53,648 bases of DNA from a virus, in IMG/VR virus record IMGVR_UViG_3300024999_000141, positions 1 through 53,648 of that record. One strand, 5' to 3'. How positions within the stretch are numbered: position 1 is the first letter of the stretch; each line of letters begins with the position of its first letter. The notes beneath the pieces were generated by a model that was not told the DNA's origin, did not search any database, and saw nothing but the letters and a program-made list of their open reading frames with translations. Positions 46,331 to 53,648 of this stretch are shown piece by piece. The position numbers and the translations under genes are program-made.

Positions 46331-47809
46331 CTAGGCGAACAGCGCAGCGAGGGCCGTCGCGTCGTACTCGATCAGGAACGTGATGCCCTCGGCCGGCGGC
46401 GGCGGGCTCCAGTAGATCCGGAACGTCGCCTGGCCGTTGAGCAGGTCGGCCGCCGAGTTGTCCGCCTCGGCGAACAGGCACTCGCCCCCGAGGATGGCGC
46501 CCTGCCCCTTCAGGCCGTTGAGGTAGATGTTCGCCGAGTCCACGATCGAGTCGATCAGCCGGCGGTTCATCGCCGCGTCCAGCTGGCTGAAGAAGGTCAG
46601 GACCAACGTGTTGCCGAGCCAGAGGTTCATCCGGCGGATCGGGATGAACACGTCCTTCGGATCGCTGCTCGCCGGGTACCCGGCGGTCCGGTTGCCCCAG
46701 CTGCGCCAGCCGGTGAAGTTCAGCGCGGTGAAGATGCCGGCGGCGTTGAGCACGTTGGCCTGCGTCTGGGTCAGGAAGACCTCGGTGCCATCGTCCAGGC
46801 AGCAGCCATCGATCTGCATCGCCCGGTTGGACGGCGAGACGTAGGGCACCCCGCCGGCGGCCGCGTCGGTCTGGTTGGCCAGGCCGATGAAGTGGCTGGA
46901 CAGGTGGTGCCTGACGCCGCCGATCTCCACCCGGGGCCAGCAGCAGACCAGGCTGTTGGAGGTGTAGCCGTTGCTCGACTTCCAGGCCGCGGCCTCGCTG
47001 TAGTCGGCGATGTCGTAGTCGTCCGTCGAGAGGTCGACGACCGCCAGGGCCTTGAACGCTCCGTTGATGTTGGCGGCGCGGGCGACGACCGCGGCCATGA
47101 CCGCTGCGTCGTGCGACCAGCCGACGGCGGCGACGATGCCGGGGGCCAGCTGCAGCTGCGGGTAGCAGTCCTCGACGCAGTACAGGCCCTTGTTCACCCC
47201 GCCCGCCGTGGTCGTGCCGATGATGTCGGCAGCCACCACCCCGGTCGGGTCGAGCTTGTCGTAGGTGATCTTCGCCCCGGGCAGCGCGCCCGACCCCATC
47301 AGGCCGGCGGCCAGCCGCGTGATCACGGTGTAGCCGTCGTCGTCGTAGGCGAGGGTGTAGTCGTCGTCGACCGTGTAGGTCACGAGGGCGGGCCCCGCCT
47401 CGCCGTTGTCGAGCACCAGGGTCTCGTGGTCGATGCCGAACACCGAGACGGTCTGCGACATCACCGCCGAGAGCCACGCCAGGGTGGCGCGCGCCACCGG
47501 CAGCATGTGGTCCGCATCGTCCGGGTCGAGCACGTTGACGACCACGATCGGGCCGACGCCGTAGTCGAAGTAGACCTTTGCGAACTCGCAGAGGCTGTAG
47601 GCGTAATCCCCGGCCGCCACGATCTCGTTTCCCATCTTCGTGACGAACTCGGCGAAGCTGGAACAGAGCACCGGCTTGTTGACGTTGGTCCGGTCCCCGA
47701 GCACGACCGGCGAAATCCCGACGACGAGCGGGAGCCCGGCCATCGCCTCGATCGGCGGGCGGACGGAGGTGGGCACCTCCGAGGTGTAGACGCCGTGTGC
47801 GAGGGTCAT
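46331..47809 (-). CDS. FI: Tail sheath protein FI
   Basis: 492 residues from ATG 47809. HGVYTSEVPTSVRPPIEAMA (N-terminal hook), PLVVGISPVVLGDRTNVNKP, LTFFSQLDAAMNRRLIDSIV and GGECLFAEADNSAADLLNGQ are standard sheath segments. The insert FDYGVGPIVVVNVLDPDDAD follows the first domain. The contractile sheath gives the phage its myovirus tail. Confidence 0.93.
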   Translation of the reverse strand: MTLAHGVYTSEVPTSVRPPIEAMAGLPLVVGISPVVLGDRTNVNKPVLCSSFAEFVTKMGNEIVAAGDYAYSLCEFAKVYFDYGVGPIVVVNVLDPDDADHMLPVARATLAWLSAVMSQTVSVFGIDHETLVLDNGEAGPALVTYTVDDDYTLAYDDDGYTVITRLAAGLMGSGALPGAKITYDKLDPTGVVAADIIGTTTAGGVNKGLYCVEDCYPQLQLAPGIVAAVGWSHDAAVMAAVVARAANINGAFKALAVVDLSTDDYDIADYSEAAAWKSSNGYTSNSLVCCWPRVEIGGVRHHLSSHFIGLANQTDAAAGGVPYVSPSNRAMQIDGCCLDDGTEVFLTQTQANVLNAAGIFTALNFTGWRSWGNRTAGYPASSDPKDVFIPIRRMNLWLGNTLVLTFFSQLDAAMNRRLIDSIVDSANIYLNGLKGQGAILGGECLFAEADNSAADLLNGQATFRIYWSPPPPAEGITFLIEYDATALAALFA

Positions 47810-48255
47810 TCGGTCTCTCCAGTCCACGGGGCGCTCGGTTGCGTCCAGGTCGTCGTCATCTCGGCCGCCCACTGCGGCAGCGGCTGCTCGTCGTAGATCG
47901 TCCAGGTCAGTGGCTTCTCCAAGCAGAACGGCCCGAGGGTCCGGGTCAGGTCGAAGCTGGTCATGACCCGCTGGATCACATTGCCCAGGTCCTGCCATCC
48001 CTCGACGGACTCAGAGAACGTCCCGAACAACAGCTTGACGACCACCCGTGCACCGTCCTCGGCATCGGTCCCGGTGGCCGGGCGGACGACCAGGAAGGGG
48101 AAGTCGTTCTGATCCGTCGACCGCTTCGGCGGTAGCCAGCCCGCAACGAGCACCGGGGGTCGCTGCGCAGTGCCGTCGCAGGTCTCCAGGCGCAGCTCGG
48201 CGACGACCGTCGTCAGGTGCTCTGCCAGCCGACGGACCAGGTCGTTGATGGTCAT
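47806..48255 (-). CDS. Head-tail/tail terminator-like protein
   Basis: 149 residues: MTINDLVRRLAEHLTTVVAE, FPFLVVRPATGTDAEDGARV, VVVKLLFGTFSESVEGWQDL, GNVIQRVMTSFDL. The layout fits a phage tail terminator or neck protein, in line with its place between the gpZ-like protein and the sheath. ATGA overlap with the sheath gene. Family assignment tentative. Confidence 0.6.
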   Translation of the reverse strand: MTINDLVRRLAEHLTTVVAELRLETCDGTAQRPPVLVAGWLPPKRSTDQNDFPFLVVRPATGTDAEDGARVVVKLLFGTFSESVEGWQDLGNVIQRVMTSFDLTRTLGPFCLEKPLTWTIYDEQPLPQWAAEMTTTWTQPSAPWTGETE

Positions 48256-48833
48256 CGACCGGCCGCCTTACCTGCCGCGTCGATCGCGCGGCCGATGTCG
48301 TGGTCCAGACGGGCGTCGAGGCGCTGCTGGGCCACGGCCTCGACGTGACGCTTGACCGACTCCACGCCGAGCAGCTGCGGCACGGCCGGCCCGTAGTGCA
48401 CCTCGATGGGCATCCGTTTCTTCCCGGTGCGGCTGGCCACGTGCAGGCCGGCCGGACCGAGCCGGACGATGAACGCCCCCTTCAGCGGCTTGCGCCCGCC
48501 GGACCGCTTTACCCCGACCCGCAGCGTCGGCTTCCCTGCGCCGCCAGTGCCGGCAGCGGCCGGGCGGGGAGCGTACTGGAACAGCGACGGCCGCCGCTCG
48601 ACGCTGCGCACCTCGGCCGTCAGCTGCGCCGCCGTTGCCCGTCGCAGGGTCATGGTCTTCTTGACGCGCTCCGAGCTGACCCGGTACTCGCCCCGAACGG
48701 CCTTCGATGCCGCGGTGCGAGCCCCTTCGATCGCCCGGTTCATCGCCGAGGCCATGACCTTCTGCGCCTCACCCGGCAGGTGCTCGAGCAGCTTCACCGC
48801 CCGCTTGATCTGCTCGTCGGTGAGGGAGATCAC
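48252..48833 (-). CDS. Minor tail protein Z-like
   Basis: 193 residues: EQIKRAVKLLEHLPGEAQKV, ASAMNRAIEGARTAASKAVR, EYRVSSERVKKTMTLRRATA, and a C-terminal HVEAVAQQRLDARLDHDIGR. This is the GPZ minor-tail pattern (lambda Z), which finishes the tail-head junction. ATGA overlap with the next gene. Confidence 0.8.
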   Translation of the reverse strand: MISLTDEQIKRAVKLLEHLPGEAQKVMASAMNRAIEGARTAASKAVRGEYRVSSERVKKTMTLRRATAAQLTAEVRSVERRPSLFQYAPRPAAAGTGGAGKPTLRVGVKRSGGRKPLKGAFIVRLGPAGLHVASRTGKKRMPIEVHYGPAVPQLLGVESVKRHVEAVAQQRLDARLDHDIGRAIDAAGKAAGR

Positions 48834-48834
48834 G

Positions 48835-49167
48835 TCAGGTCTCCTGCCGCTCGAGCGTTAGCTCAAGCATCCCCTCGGCCTCGGACACCTGCCGCACGTA
48901 CCAGCGCACGATGGCCGGGGCGGTCCCGATCGCCAGCCGCTGACCCTCCACCGGCCGCGGGATGAGCCCCGAGGCCAGGTGGAGGATCGTGCGGGAGGTG
49001 AACACGCCGTCGATCTGCGGCGGCCCCTGCGTCCGTTCGATGGTGAGGTCGTCGTCCCGGACCGCTGTCACGGTGACGCCGTCCACGACCAGCTCCTCCC
49101 CGAAGGCCTCGGGGTCCAGGAAGACCCCGGCGACGTCGAGGGCGAGCTGGTCGCGGAAGGCGGTCAT
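48835..49167 (-). CDS. Head-tail connector-like protein
   Basis: 110 residues, beta-rich: FGEELVVDGVTVTAVRDDDL, GVFTSRTILHLASGLIPRPV, AIVRWYVRQVSEAEGMLELT. The pattern matches short phage head-tail joining or 'gp13-type' proteins that follow the capsid gene. No motif is decisive. Confidence 0.6.
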   Translation of the reverse strand: MTAFRDQLALDVAGVFLDPEAFGEELVVDGVTVTAVRDDDLTIERTQGPPQIDGVFTSRTILHLASGLIPRPVEGQRLAIGTAPAIVRWYVRQVSEAEGMLELTLERQET

Positions 49168-49183
49168 CAGTCACCCCACCGAG

Positions 49184-50248
49184 CTAGGAGAGGACGGTGG
49201 CCCGCAGGAACCCGTTGACCTGCGTCGGAATCGGCAGCGGCCGGGCGCTGACCTTCAGGAAGCGGCCCGCCGGCTCCTTCTGGGTCCAGCTCTGCGGCAC
49301 GCGGGCCCCGGCGACGAGGCTGATCTTCGCCGCGGCGCCTTCGCCCTCGGCCACCGGCACCGCGCCGTAGGCCATCTCGGTCTGCGCCCGGGTGGAACCG
49401 ATGACGACCTCCTTGTCGGGGATCATCGGCTGCTCGCCGGTGATGACCGACTCGGGATCGATGAACCACTCGTCGTAGGCCCAGAGGTCCATGCCGGTGC
49501 CGGCGAGGCGCCCGAGGTAGGTGGCGCCCTTCACCTCGTCGAAGATCGGGGCGATGATCCCCATCTCCATGCGCCGGGTGTCCAGCTGGGTCCGGAGGGT
49601 GGAGTCCGACAGGAGGGCGTCGGCGGCCAGCCGGCCGAGGATTGCCACGTCGGGGGCGAGCCCGCAGCGCTGCACGACCGTCCGCGACCAGGTCCGCAGG
49701 TCCTTGACGATCGCGGCGTTGGCCCCGTCCCAGCGCAGATTCGCCGCGGGGAGGGCGATCGTGTTGCCGGCGTTGCGGCCGAAGTCGAGGGTGGCGTTGA
49801 CGCCGGGGCCCACGATGGCGATGGTGCCGAGCCGTGCGGCCTGCACGCACATCCACTCCTCCCGGCGGGCGATCATGTCGTCGAGCTCGCCGAGGTCCTT
49901 GCCGAGCTTGGCCGCGCCGCGCTCGTCGGGGCTCATCCCCCCGTAGAGCGCTTCGCCGGGCTGGCGCTGCTGCAGGTTCTCCGCCGTGGTGACCTTCTTG
50001 GGCTGGACCAGCGGCGGGGTGAACGAACGGGTCGTGTAGCCGACGTCGTCGACCACCTGGCCCGCCAGCTTCGGGTTGGAGAACGGGGCCATCAGGCGCA
50101 CCCGGGTCTCCACGTCGAAGTCGACGTGCTCGGTGTCGTAGGTCTGCGGGGCGCCGCCGAAGAACAGGGTCTTCACGAGCCCCTTGGGGCCCTTGCGCTC
50201 GAGGAGCATCTTCCCCATCGTCCGGGGCTCGAACAGGTCGATGGCCAT
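49184..50248 (-). CDS. Major capsid protein (lambda gpE family)
   Basis: 354 residues. ETRVRLMAPFSNPKLAGQVV, RSFTPPLVQPKKVTTAENLQ, PDERGAAKLGKDLGELDDMI, RREEWMCVQAARLG match lambda gpE-type HK97-fold capsid proteins, as do FDEVKGATYLGRLAGTGMDL and PMIPDKEVVIGSTRA. It follows the decoration and protease genes. Confidence 0.92.
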   Translation of the reverse strand: MAIDLFEPRTMGKMLLERKGPKGLVKTLFFGGAPQTYDTEHVDFDVETRVRLMAPFSNPKLAGQVVDDVGYTTRSFTPPLVQPKKVTTAENLQQRQPGEALYGGMSPDERGAAKLGKDLGELDDMIARREEWMCVQAARLGTIAIVGPGVNATLDFGRNAGNTIALPAANLRWDGANAAIVKDLRTWSRTVVQRCGLAPDVAILGRLAADALLSDSTLRTQLDTRRMEMGIIAPIFDEVKGATYLGRLAGTGMDLWAYDEWFIDPESVITGEQPMIPDKEVVIGSTRAQTEMAYGAVPVAEGEGAAAKISLVAGARVPQSWTQKEPAGRFLKVSARPLPIPTQVNGFLRATVLS

Positions 50249-50317
50249 CTCAGCCTCCCATCGTGAGCGGGCCGCCGGCCCGTGTGTTCTCTCGTCTCTG
50301 CGCTACGGGCCGCCGGT

Positions 50318-50968
50318 TCAGACGGCGACGTTGGTCCGGAACAGGATCCCCAGGTCCCGGGCCTGGTCGCGGAAGTCGTCGGCGGAGTCGCCGGGGGCGA
50401 AGGTCAGGGCTGCCTCGCTGAACTCGCCGCCGAGGTAGACGGGGCACGCCGCCGCGGCCAGCGACGCATCGGTGTCCTCGGCCAGGACCCCGTAGATGTC
50501 CTCGGTCCCGTCGACGTTGGCGGTGTCCGCGAGCTTGACCTCGCGCGACCCGGCCTCGACCGCGACGGTGAAGAGGTCACCGGCGGCGAAGTCCGTGCCG
50601 TAGGTGGTGATCTCGAACTCGATGGGACCGGTGTAGGGAGCATCGGACACCGCATCCGCCAGCCGGATCCCGTCCGGGTCGACCACGGAGAAGTTCGTCA
50701 CGCCCCCGGGCAGGGCCGACGCCGCCAGGCAGGTCAGGACGTAGGTGCCGATCTTGCTCTTCGGGCCGAGGGCTTCCCCGGCGATCGTGCCCTCGCCGGT
50801 GTTGCCGGGGTCGGCGGTCGCCGCTCCGATGATGCGCAGAACCTTCCCGAGCACGGTGCCGCGGATCAGGTTCTGGAGCAGCTCCAGCGTCTCGCCGTTG
50901 GAGGGGACCGGCAGCACGGCTCCGCCGAACAGGTTGTCCGCGGTGAACGATTCGGTCGAGCTGGACAT
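50318..50968 (-). CDS. Head decoration protein (lambda gpD-like)
   Basis: 216 residues, about twice the size of lambda gpD. The C-terminal half (YGVLAEDTDASLAAAACPVY, LGGEFSEAALTFAPGDSADD, FRDQARDLGILFRTN) is the gpD pattern. The N-terminal half (LLQNLIRGTVLGKVLRIIGA, KIGTYVLTCLAASALPGGV) adds a beta-rich extension. Cements the capsid after expansion. Confidence 0.8.
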   Translation of the reverse strand: MSSSTESFTADNLFGGAVLPVPSNGETLELLQNLIRGTVLGKVLRIIGAATADPGNTGEGTIAGEALGPKSKIGTYVLTCLAASALPGGVTNFSVVDPDGIRLADAVSDAPYTGPIEFEITTYGTDFAAGDLFTVAVEAGSREVKLADTANVDGTEDIYGVLAEDTDASLAAAACPVYLGGEFSEAALTFAPGDSADDFRDQARDLGILFRTNVAV

Positions 50969-51040
50969 CGTAATCCTCCCGTTGGAGCCAGCCTCGGCCC
51001 CTGATCATCTTCTGGACTGAACTGGTGGTCGGGCCGAGCC

Positions 51041-52162
51041 CTACTTGCGCCTGGTCGACCCCGCTTCCGCACCGATCTTCACCAGGCGGTTCCGCTCGGC
51101 GTCGTCCGCCGTGGACACCAGGGACGGCGGCATCCCGCCGGCCGGCACCACCGCGCCTGCGGCATCCGTCGCGGCGTCGGCGAGGTACTTGCCGCGCTTC
51201 TCGCGCTCCGCTTTGACGGTGGCCATGGCGAAGGCCTCGGGCGTCATCGGCTCGGCGCCGTACTTCGCCTCCGCGAGCAGCTCGCCCTGGCCGGGCAGCG
51301 CGAGGGCATCCAGGCTCTGCAGCCGCTGGCGCTCGGCGACGATCCCGGCGGCCTTGCCCTCATCGAGCAGGGCGGCCAGCAGAGGGAGGGCCTCGCTGGC
51401 GAGCAGGTCGCGGGTCAGCGGCTGGGGAACGGCGGCGACCGAAGCCGGCGGGGCCTCCACGGGCGGAGCGGGCGGTGGCTCGACGACCGCAGGCGGCGCC
51501 AGCATGGCCGCCACCCGAGGCCGGAACTGCTCGGGGATCTCACCGAGGCGGTCGACGCTGGACTCGCGCAGCGACGCGGTCACCGAGACGCCGCTGACGA
51601 CCTCGTGGGCGAAGCCGTCGGCCACGGCCTGGGCCGCGTCCATCCAGGTCTCGGCGTCGAGCATGGCGCCCAGTTCCTCGACCGACTTGCCGTTGATCCA
51701 CCGGTAGGTGGCGATGATGCTGTTCCTGACGGTGTCCAGCATGTCCGCCGCTTTCCGCAGGTCTGCGGCGCAGCCACGGCCGCCCATCCGGGGGTTGTGG
51801 ATCATCATCAGGGCGTTGTCGGCGACCCGGATCGGGTTCCCGGCGCAGGTGATGATGGTCGCCGCCGACGCCGCCACGCCTTCGATCAGCACCTCGACCG
51901 TCCGGCCCTTCTCTTCGCGCTGGGCCTTCAGTCGGTTGGCGATCGTCAGGGCATCCCAGACGTCCCCGCCCGGGCTGTTGACGTGGACCCGGATGGTCTT
52001 CACGCCGGGCGGCAGCGCGTCGAGCTCGTCGATGAACGACTTCGCCGAGACGGTCGGCTCGCCGCAGAAGCTGGGGCCGATCTCGTCATAGATGTTGACG
52101 TCGGCCGTGAGCCCATCGGCGAGCGCTTGGAACCGGTACCATTGCCGCGGCTTCTTCATCAC
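51041..52162 (-). CDS. ClpP-type head maturation protease with scaffold-like C-terminus
   Basis: 373 residues. IRVHVNSPGGDVWDALTIAN, then IEGVAASAATIITCAG with Ser99, and ALMMIHNPRMGG with His122 give the S14/ClpP catalytic pattern. Residues 225-373 are Pro/Ala/Glu-rich and probably act as internal scaffold, as in lambda C/Nu3. It lies between portal and decoration genes. Start at ATG 52162 (MM). Confidence 0.9.
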   Translation of the reverse strand: MMKKPRQWYRFQALADGLTADVNIYDEIGPSFCGEPTVSAKSFIDELDALPPGVKTIRVHVNSPGGDVWDALTIANRLKAQREEKGRTVEVLIEGVAASAATIITCAGNPIRVADNALMMIHNPRMGGRGCAADLRKAADMLDTVRNSIIATYRWINGKSVEELGAMLDAETWMDAAQAVADGFAHEVVSGVSVTASLRESSVDRLGEIPEQFRPRVAAMLAPPAVVEPPPAPPVEAPPASVAAVPQPLTRDLLASEALPLLAALLDEGKAAGIVAERQRLQSLDALALPGQGELLAEAKYGAEPMTPEAFAMATVKAEREKRGKYLADAATDAAGAVVPAGGMPPSLVSTADDAERNRLVKIGAEAGSTRRK

Positions 52163-53648
52163 CTACTCCTGCAGCAGCCGTGCGGCCATGCTGTTCGCTT
52201 CGTTGGCGCTGGCCAGCATCCGGGCCGCCCGCTGGAGGTTTTCCGGCTTGGCCTGCGTCGGGTCGTCCGGGTTGTCCGTCGACGGTCCCCCCGACACCTG
52301 CTTGGCCATCTCGCGCCGGCGGGCCCGGTTGACCTGGTCCCAGTTGCCGCCGGTCAGGCCGGCCGTTTCCTGCGTCATCGTCGAGAAGCCGAACTGGACG
52401 CGGTCGTTCGCCGCGGCCGCCTCGACCTTCTCGTTGATCTGCCCCTGAGCGGGCCCGTGCCACTCAGCGGAGCTCCACGCTGCCCGCACCGCGAGGTCGT
52501 CGAAGAACCCCGGGCAGCTCACCCGGCCCCGGGCGACAGCCTCGGCAAGCCACTCATCGTAGATCGGCTGGCAGAAGCCCGCGGCGAGCCAGGCCCGCCG
52601 CGTCTTGACCGTCTTCCAGAACTCGAGGAACGCGGCGCGGGCCGCCGTGTACGAACTGGTGAAGTGCTTTAGCAGCAGCTCGTAGGGGATCCCCAGCGCG
52701 CTGCCGATCGGAACGCAGATCGCCCGCACGAACTGGTCGAACGCCGGGTTGGGCCGCCCCGGGTTGACGGCGTTGACCGACTCCCCGGGCGCCAGGCCGA
52801 CGACCGCTCCGTTGCCGAGCTCGACCGAGTTCAGGTCGGCGGTGTCGACGCGCTCGTCGGGGTCGATGCTCTGGCCGAGCGTCGACGCGTCCGCCGTGGT
52901 GCCGGCGCTCGTGATGAACACGGTCAGCATCGCCGAAACGACGGCCGCCTGGAGCTCCGCGTCGTGGTACCGGCCGAGCTGCTTGAGCGACTCGATGACC
53001 GGGGCCAGAACCGGAACACCGCGCCGCTGCTCCGGCCGCTGGTGCACCATCAGGTGCAGGATGTTGCGCCGGCCGCTGGCCGTGCCGTAGGCCGGCACCC
53101 GCTTCCAGTCGTTGGCGAGGGTTCGATAGCTGACGGACGCCAACGGGTGGTACCTGGTGACGTAGTACGCCACGGGCTCGCCGTAGCTCCCCACCTCGAC
53201 CCCGCCGAGGATGTTGAGCTTCGAATCCACGATCGTCGGGTCGCACACCCGGTCGGCCTCGATCAAGTGCACCCGCAGGTCGTAGATGGTCCCGCGCCGC
53301 TTCATCATCGGCAGCACGGCGAACACGTCGCCGGACATCAGGGTCGAGAGCAGCGCCAGCGCCTGGAGCTGGCCGAAGTTGCACATCCGCGTGGCGTCGC
53401 AGGCCGGCGAGTCCGCCCAGAGCCCGAACTCGCGCTCGACGTTGCGCTCCCACTCGTCGGCCTGCTCGTCGGTGAGCCCGAGGAAGTCGGCATCGATCTG
53501 CGCCGAGAGCTTCAGCCCGGGCCCGACGGCGTTGGTGACCAGGGTGTCCAGCGCCCCGGTGGCCAGCGGCGTGCCCATGTACAGGTCGCGCGCCCGCTGC
53601 CGCAGCACGTCGATGTGCTCGACGATGTCCTCGTCGGGCGAGCCCATT
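52163..53648 (-). CDS. Portal protein (lambda family), 5' end beyond the right edge
   Basis: At least 494 residues; the N-terminus lies outside. SPDEDIVEHIDVLRQRARDL, YMGTPLATGALDTLVTNAVG, LMSGDVFAVLPMMKRRGTIY, VHLIEADRVCDPTI, RRGVPVLAPVIESLKQLGRY and PYELLLKHFTSSYTAARAAF are typical of lambda gpB. It forms the dodecameric DNA channel. The terminase gene that normally precedes it is off the right edge. Confidence 0.92.
   Translation of the reverse strand, partial: MGSPDEDIVEHIDVLRQRARDLYMGTPLATGALDTLVTNAVGPGLKLSAQIDADFLGLTDEQADEWERNVEREFGLWADSPACDATRMCNFGQLQALALLSTLMSGDVFAVLPMMKRRGTIYDLRVHLIEADRVCDPTIVDSKLNILGGVEVGSYGEPVAYYVTRYHPLASVSYRTLANDWKRVPAYGTASGRRNILHLMVHQRPEQRRGVPVLAPVIESLKQLGRYHDAELQAAVVSAMLTVFITSAGTTADASTLGQSIDPDERVDTADLNSVELGNGAVVGLAPGESVNAVNPGRPNPAFDQFVRAICVPIGSALGIPYELLLKHFTSSYTAARAAFLEFWKTVKTRRAWLAAGFCQPIYDEWLAEAVARGRVSCPGFFDDLAVRAAWSSAEWHGPAQGQINEKVEAAAANDRVQFGFSTMTQETAGLTGGNWDQVNRARRREMAKQVSGGPSTDNPDDPTQAKPENLQRAARMLASANEANSMAARLLQE

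Overview
The window is about 70% GC. It holds most of a temperate bacteriophage genome with a contractile (P2-type) tail and lambda-type head genes. No host chromosomal gene is recognisable. The portal gene runs off the right edge, a small gene runs off the left edge, and no terminase is seen, so the terminase probably lies outside the window between those two ends. The integrase and a candidate attP sit in the middle of the phage modules, which suggests a free phage genome (or a circularly permuted assembly) rather than a prophage with attL and attR at its ends. The host cannot be named. High GC, apparently leaderless promoters and a GAAC-N4-GTTC SOS-type box would fit an actinobacterium or another high-GC bacterium.

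Layout. (1) 1-12250, minus strand: cro-like repressor, CII-like regulator, transglycosylase-like protein, three adenine-type DNA methyltransferases interrupted by a GIY-YIG homing endonuclease, DHH phosphoesterase, zinc-finger proteins, a replication initiator-like gene with a dense CGTTAC iteron array (candidate origin), a DnaC-like helicase loader and a VRR-NUC nuclease. (2) 12251-12370: divergent cI/cro switch with an operator inside each promoter. (3) 12371-14141, plus strand: CI-like repressor, then a low-GC two-gene cassette (DUF6978-like and DUF1828/1829-like). (4) 14142-24966, plus strand: an operon behind a promoter that carries a LexA-type palindrome. It encodes an RdgC-like protein, a C5 methyltransferase with five repeated recognition modules, a PD-(D/E)XK-like protein, an ASCH protein, a PolX-like nucleotidyltransferase, an HNH nuclease, an excisionase and a tyrosine integrase, followed by a candidate attP. 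(5) 25162-28533, minus strand: lysis region with holin-like, spanin-like and amidase genes and a small protein resembling the Acb2/Tad1 cyclic-nucleotide sponge. (6) 28578-37467, minus strand: a tail-fibre-like gene and a cargo cassette of asparagine synthetase, two methyltransferases, a radical SAM/SPASM protein, a methyltransferase-transglutaminase fusion and a double glycosyltransferase, with an HNH endonuclease inserted antisense. (7) 37470-53648, minus strand: tail fibre, baseplate (I, J, W, U, V, D, X), tape measure, gpE/E' frameshift chaperone, tube, sheath, connector genes, capsid, decoration protein, ClpP-type protease and portal.

Most adjacent genes overlap as TGATG, ATGA or GTGA, so translational coupling is the rule. 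The most unusual parts are the late-operon biosynthetic cassette between tail-fibre genes, the SOS-linked plus-strand repair/modification operon, the iterons inside the initiator gene, the repeat-expanded DNA methyltransferases, and two genes (Acb2-like and DHH phosphoesterase) that could interfere with nucleotide-based immunity.
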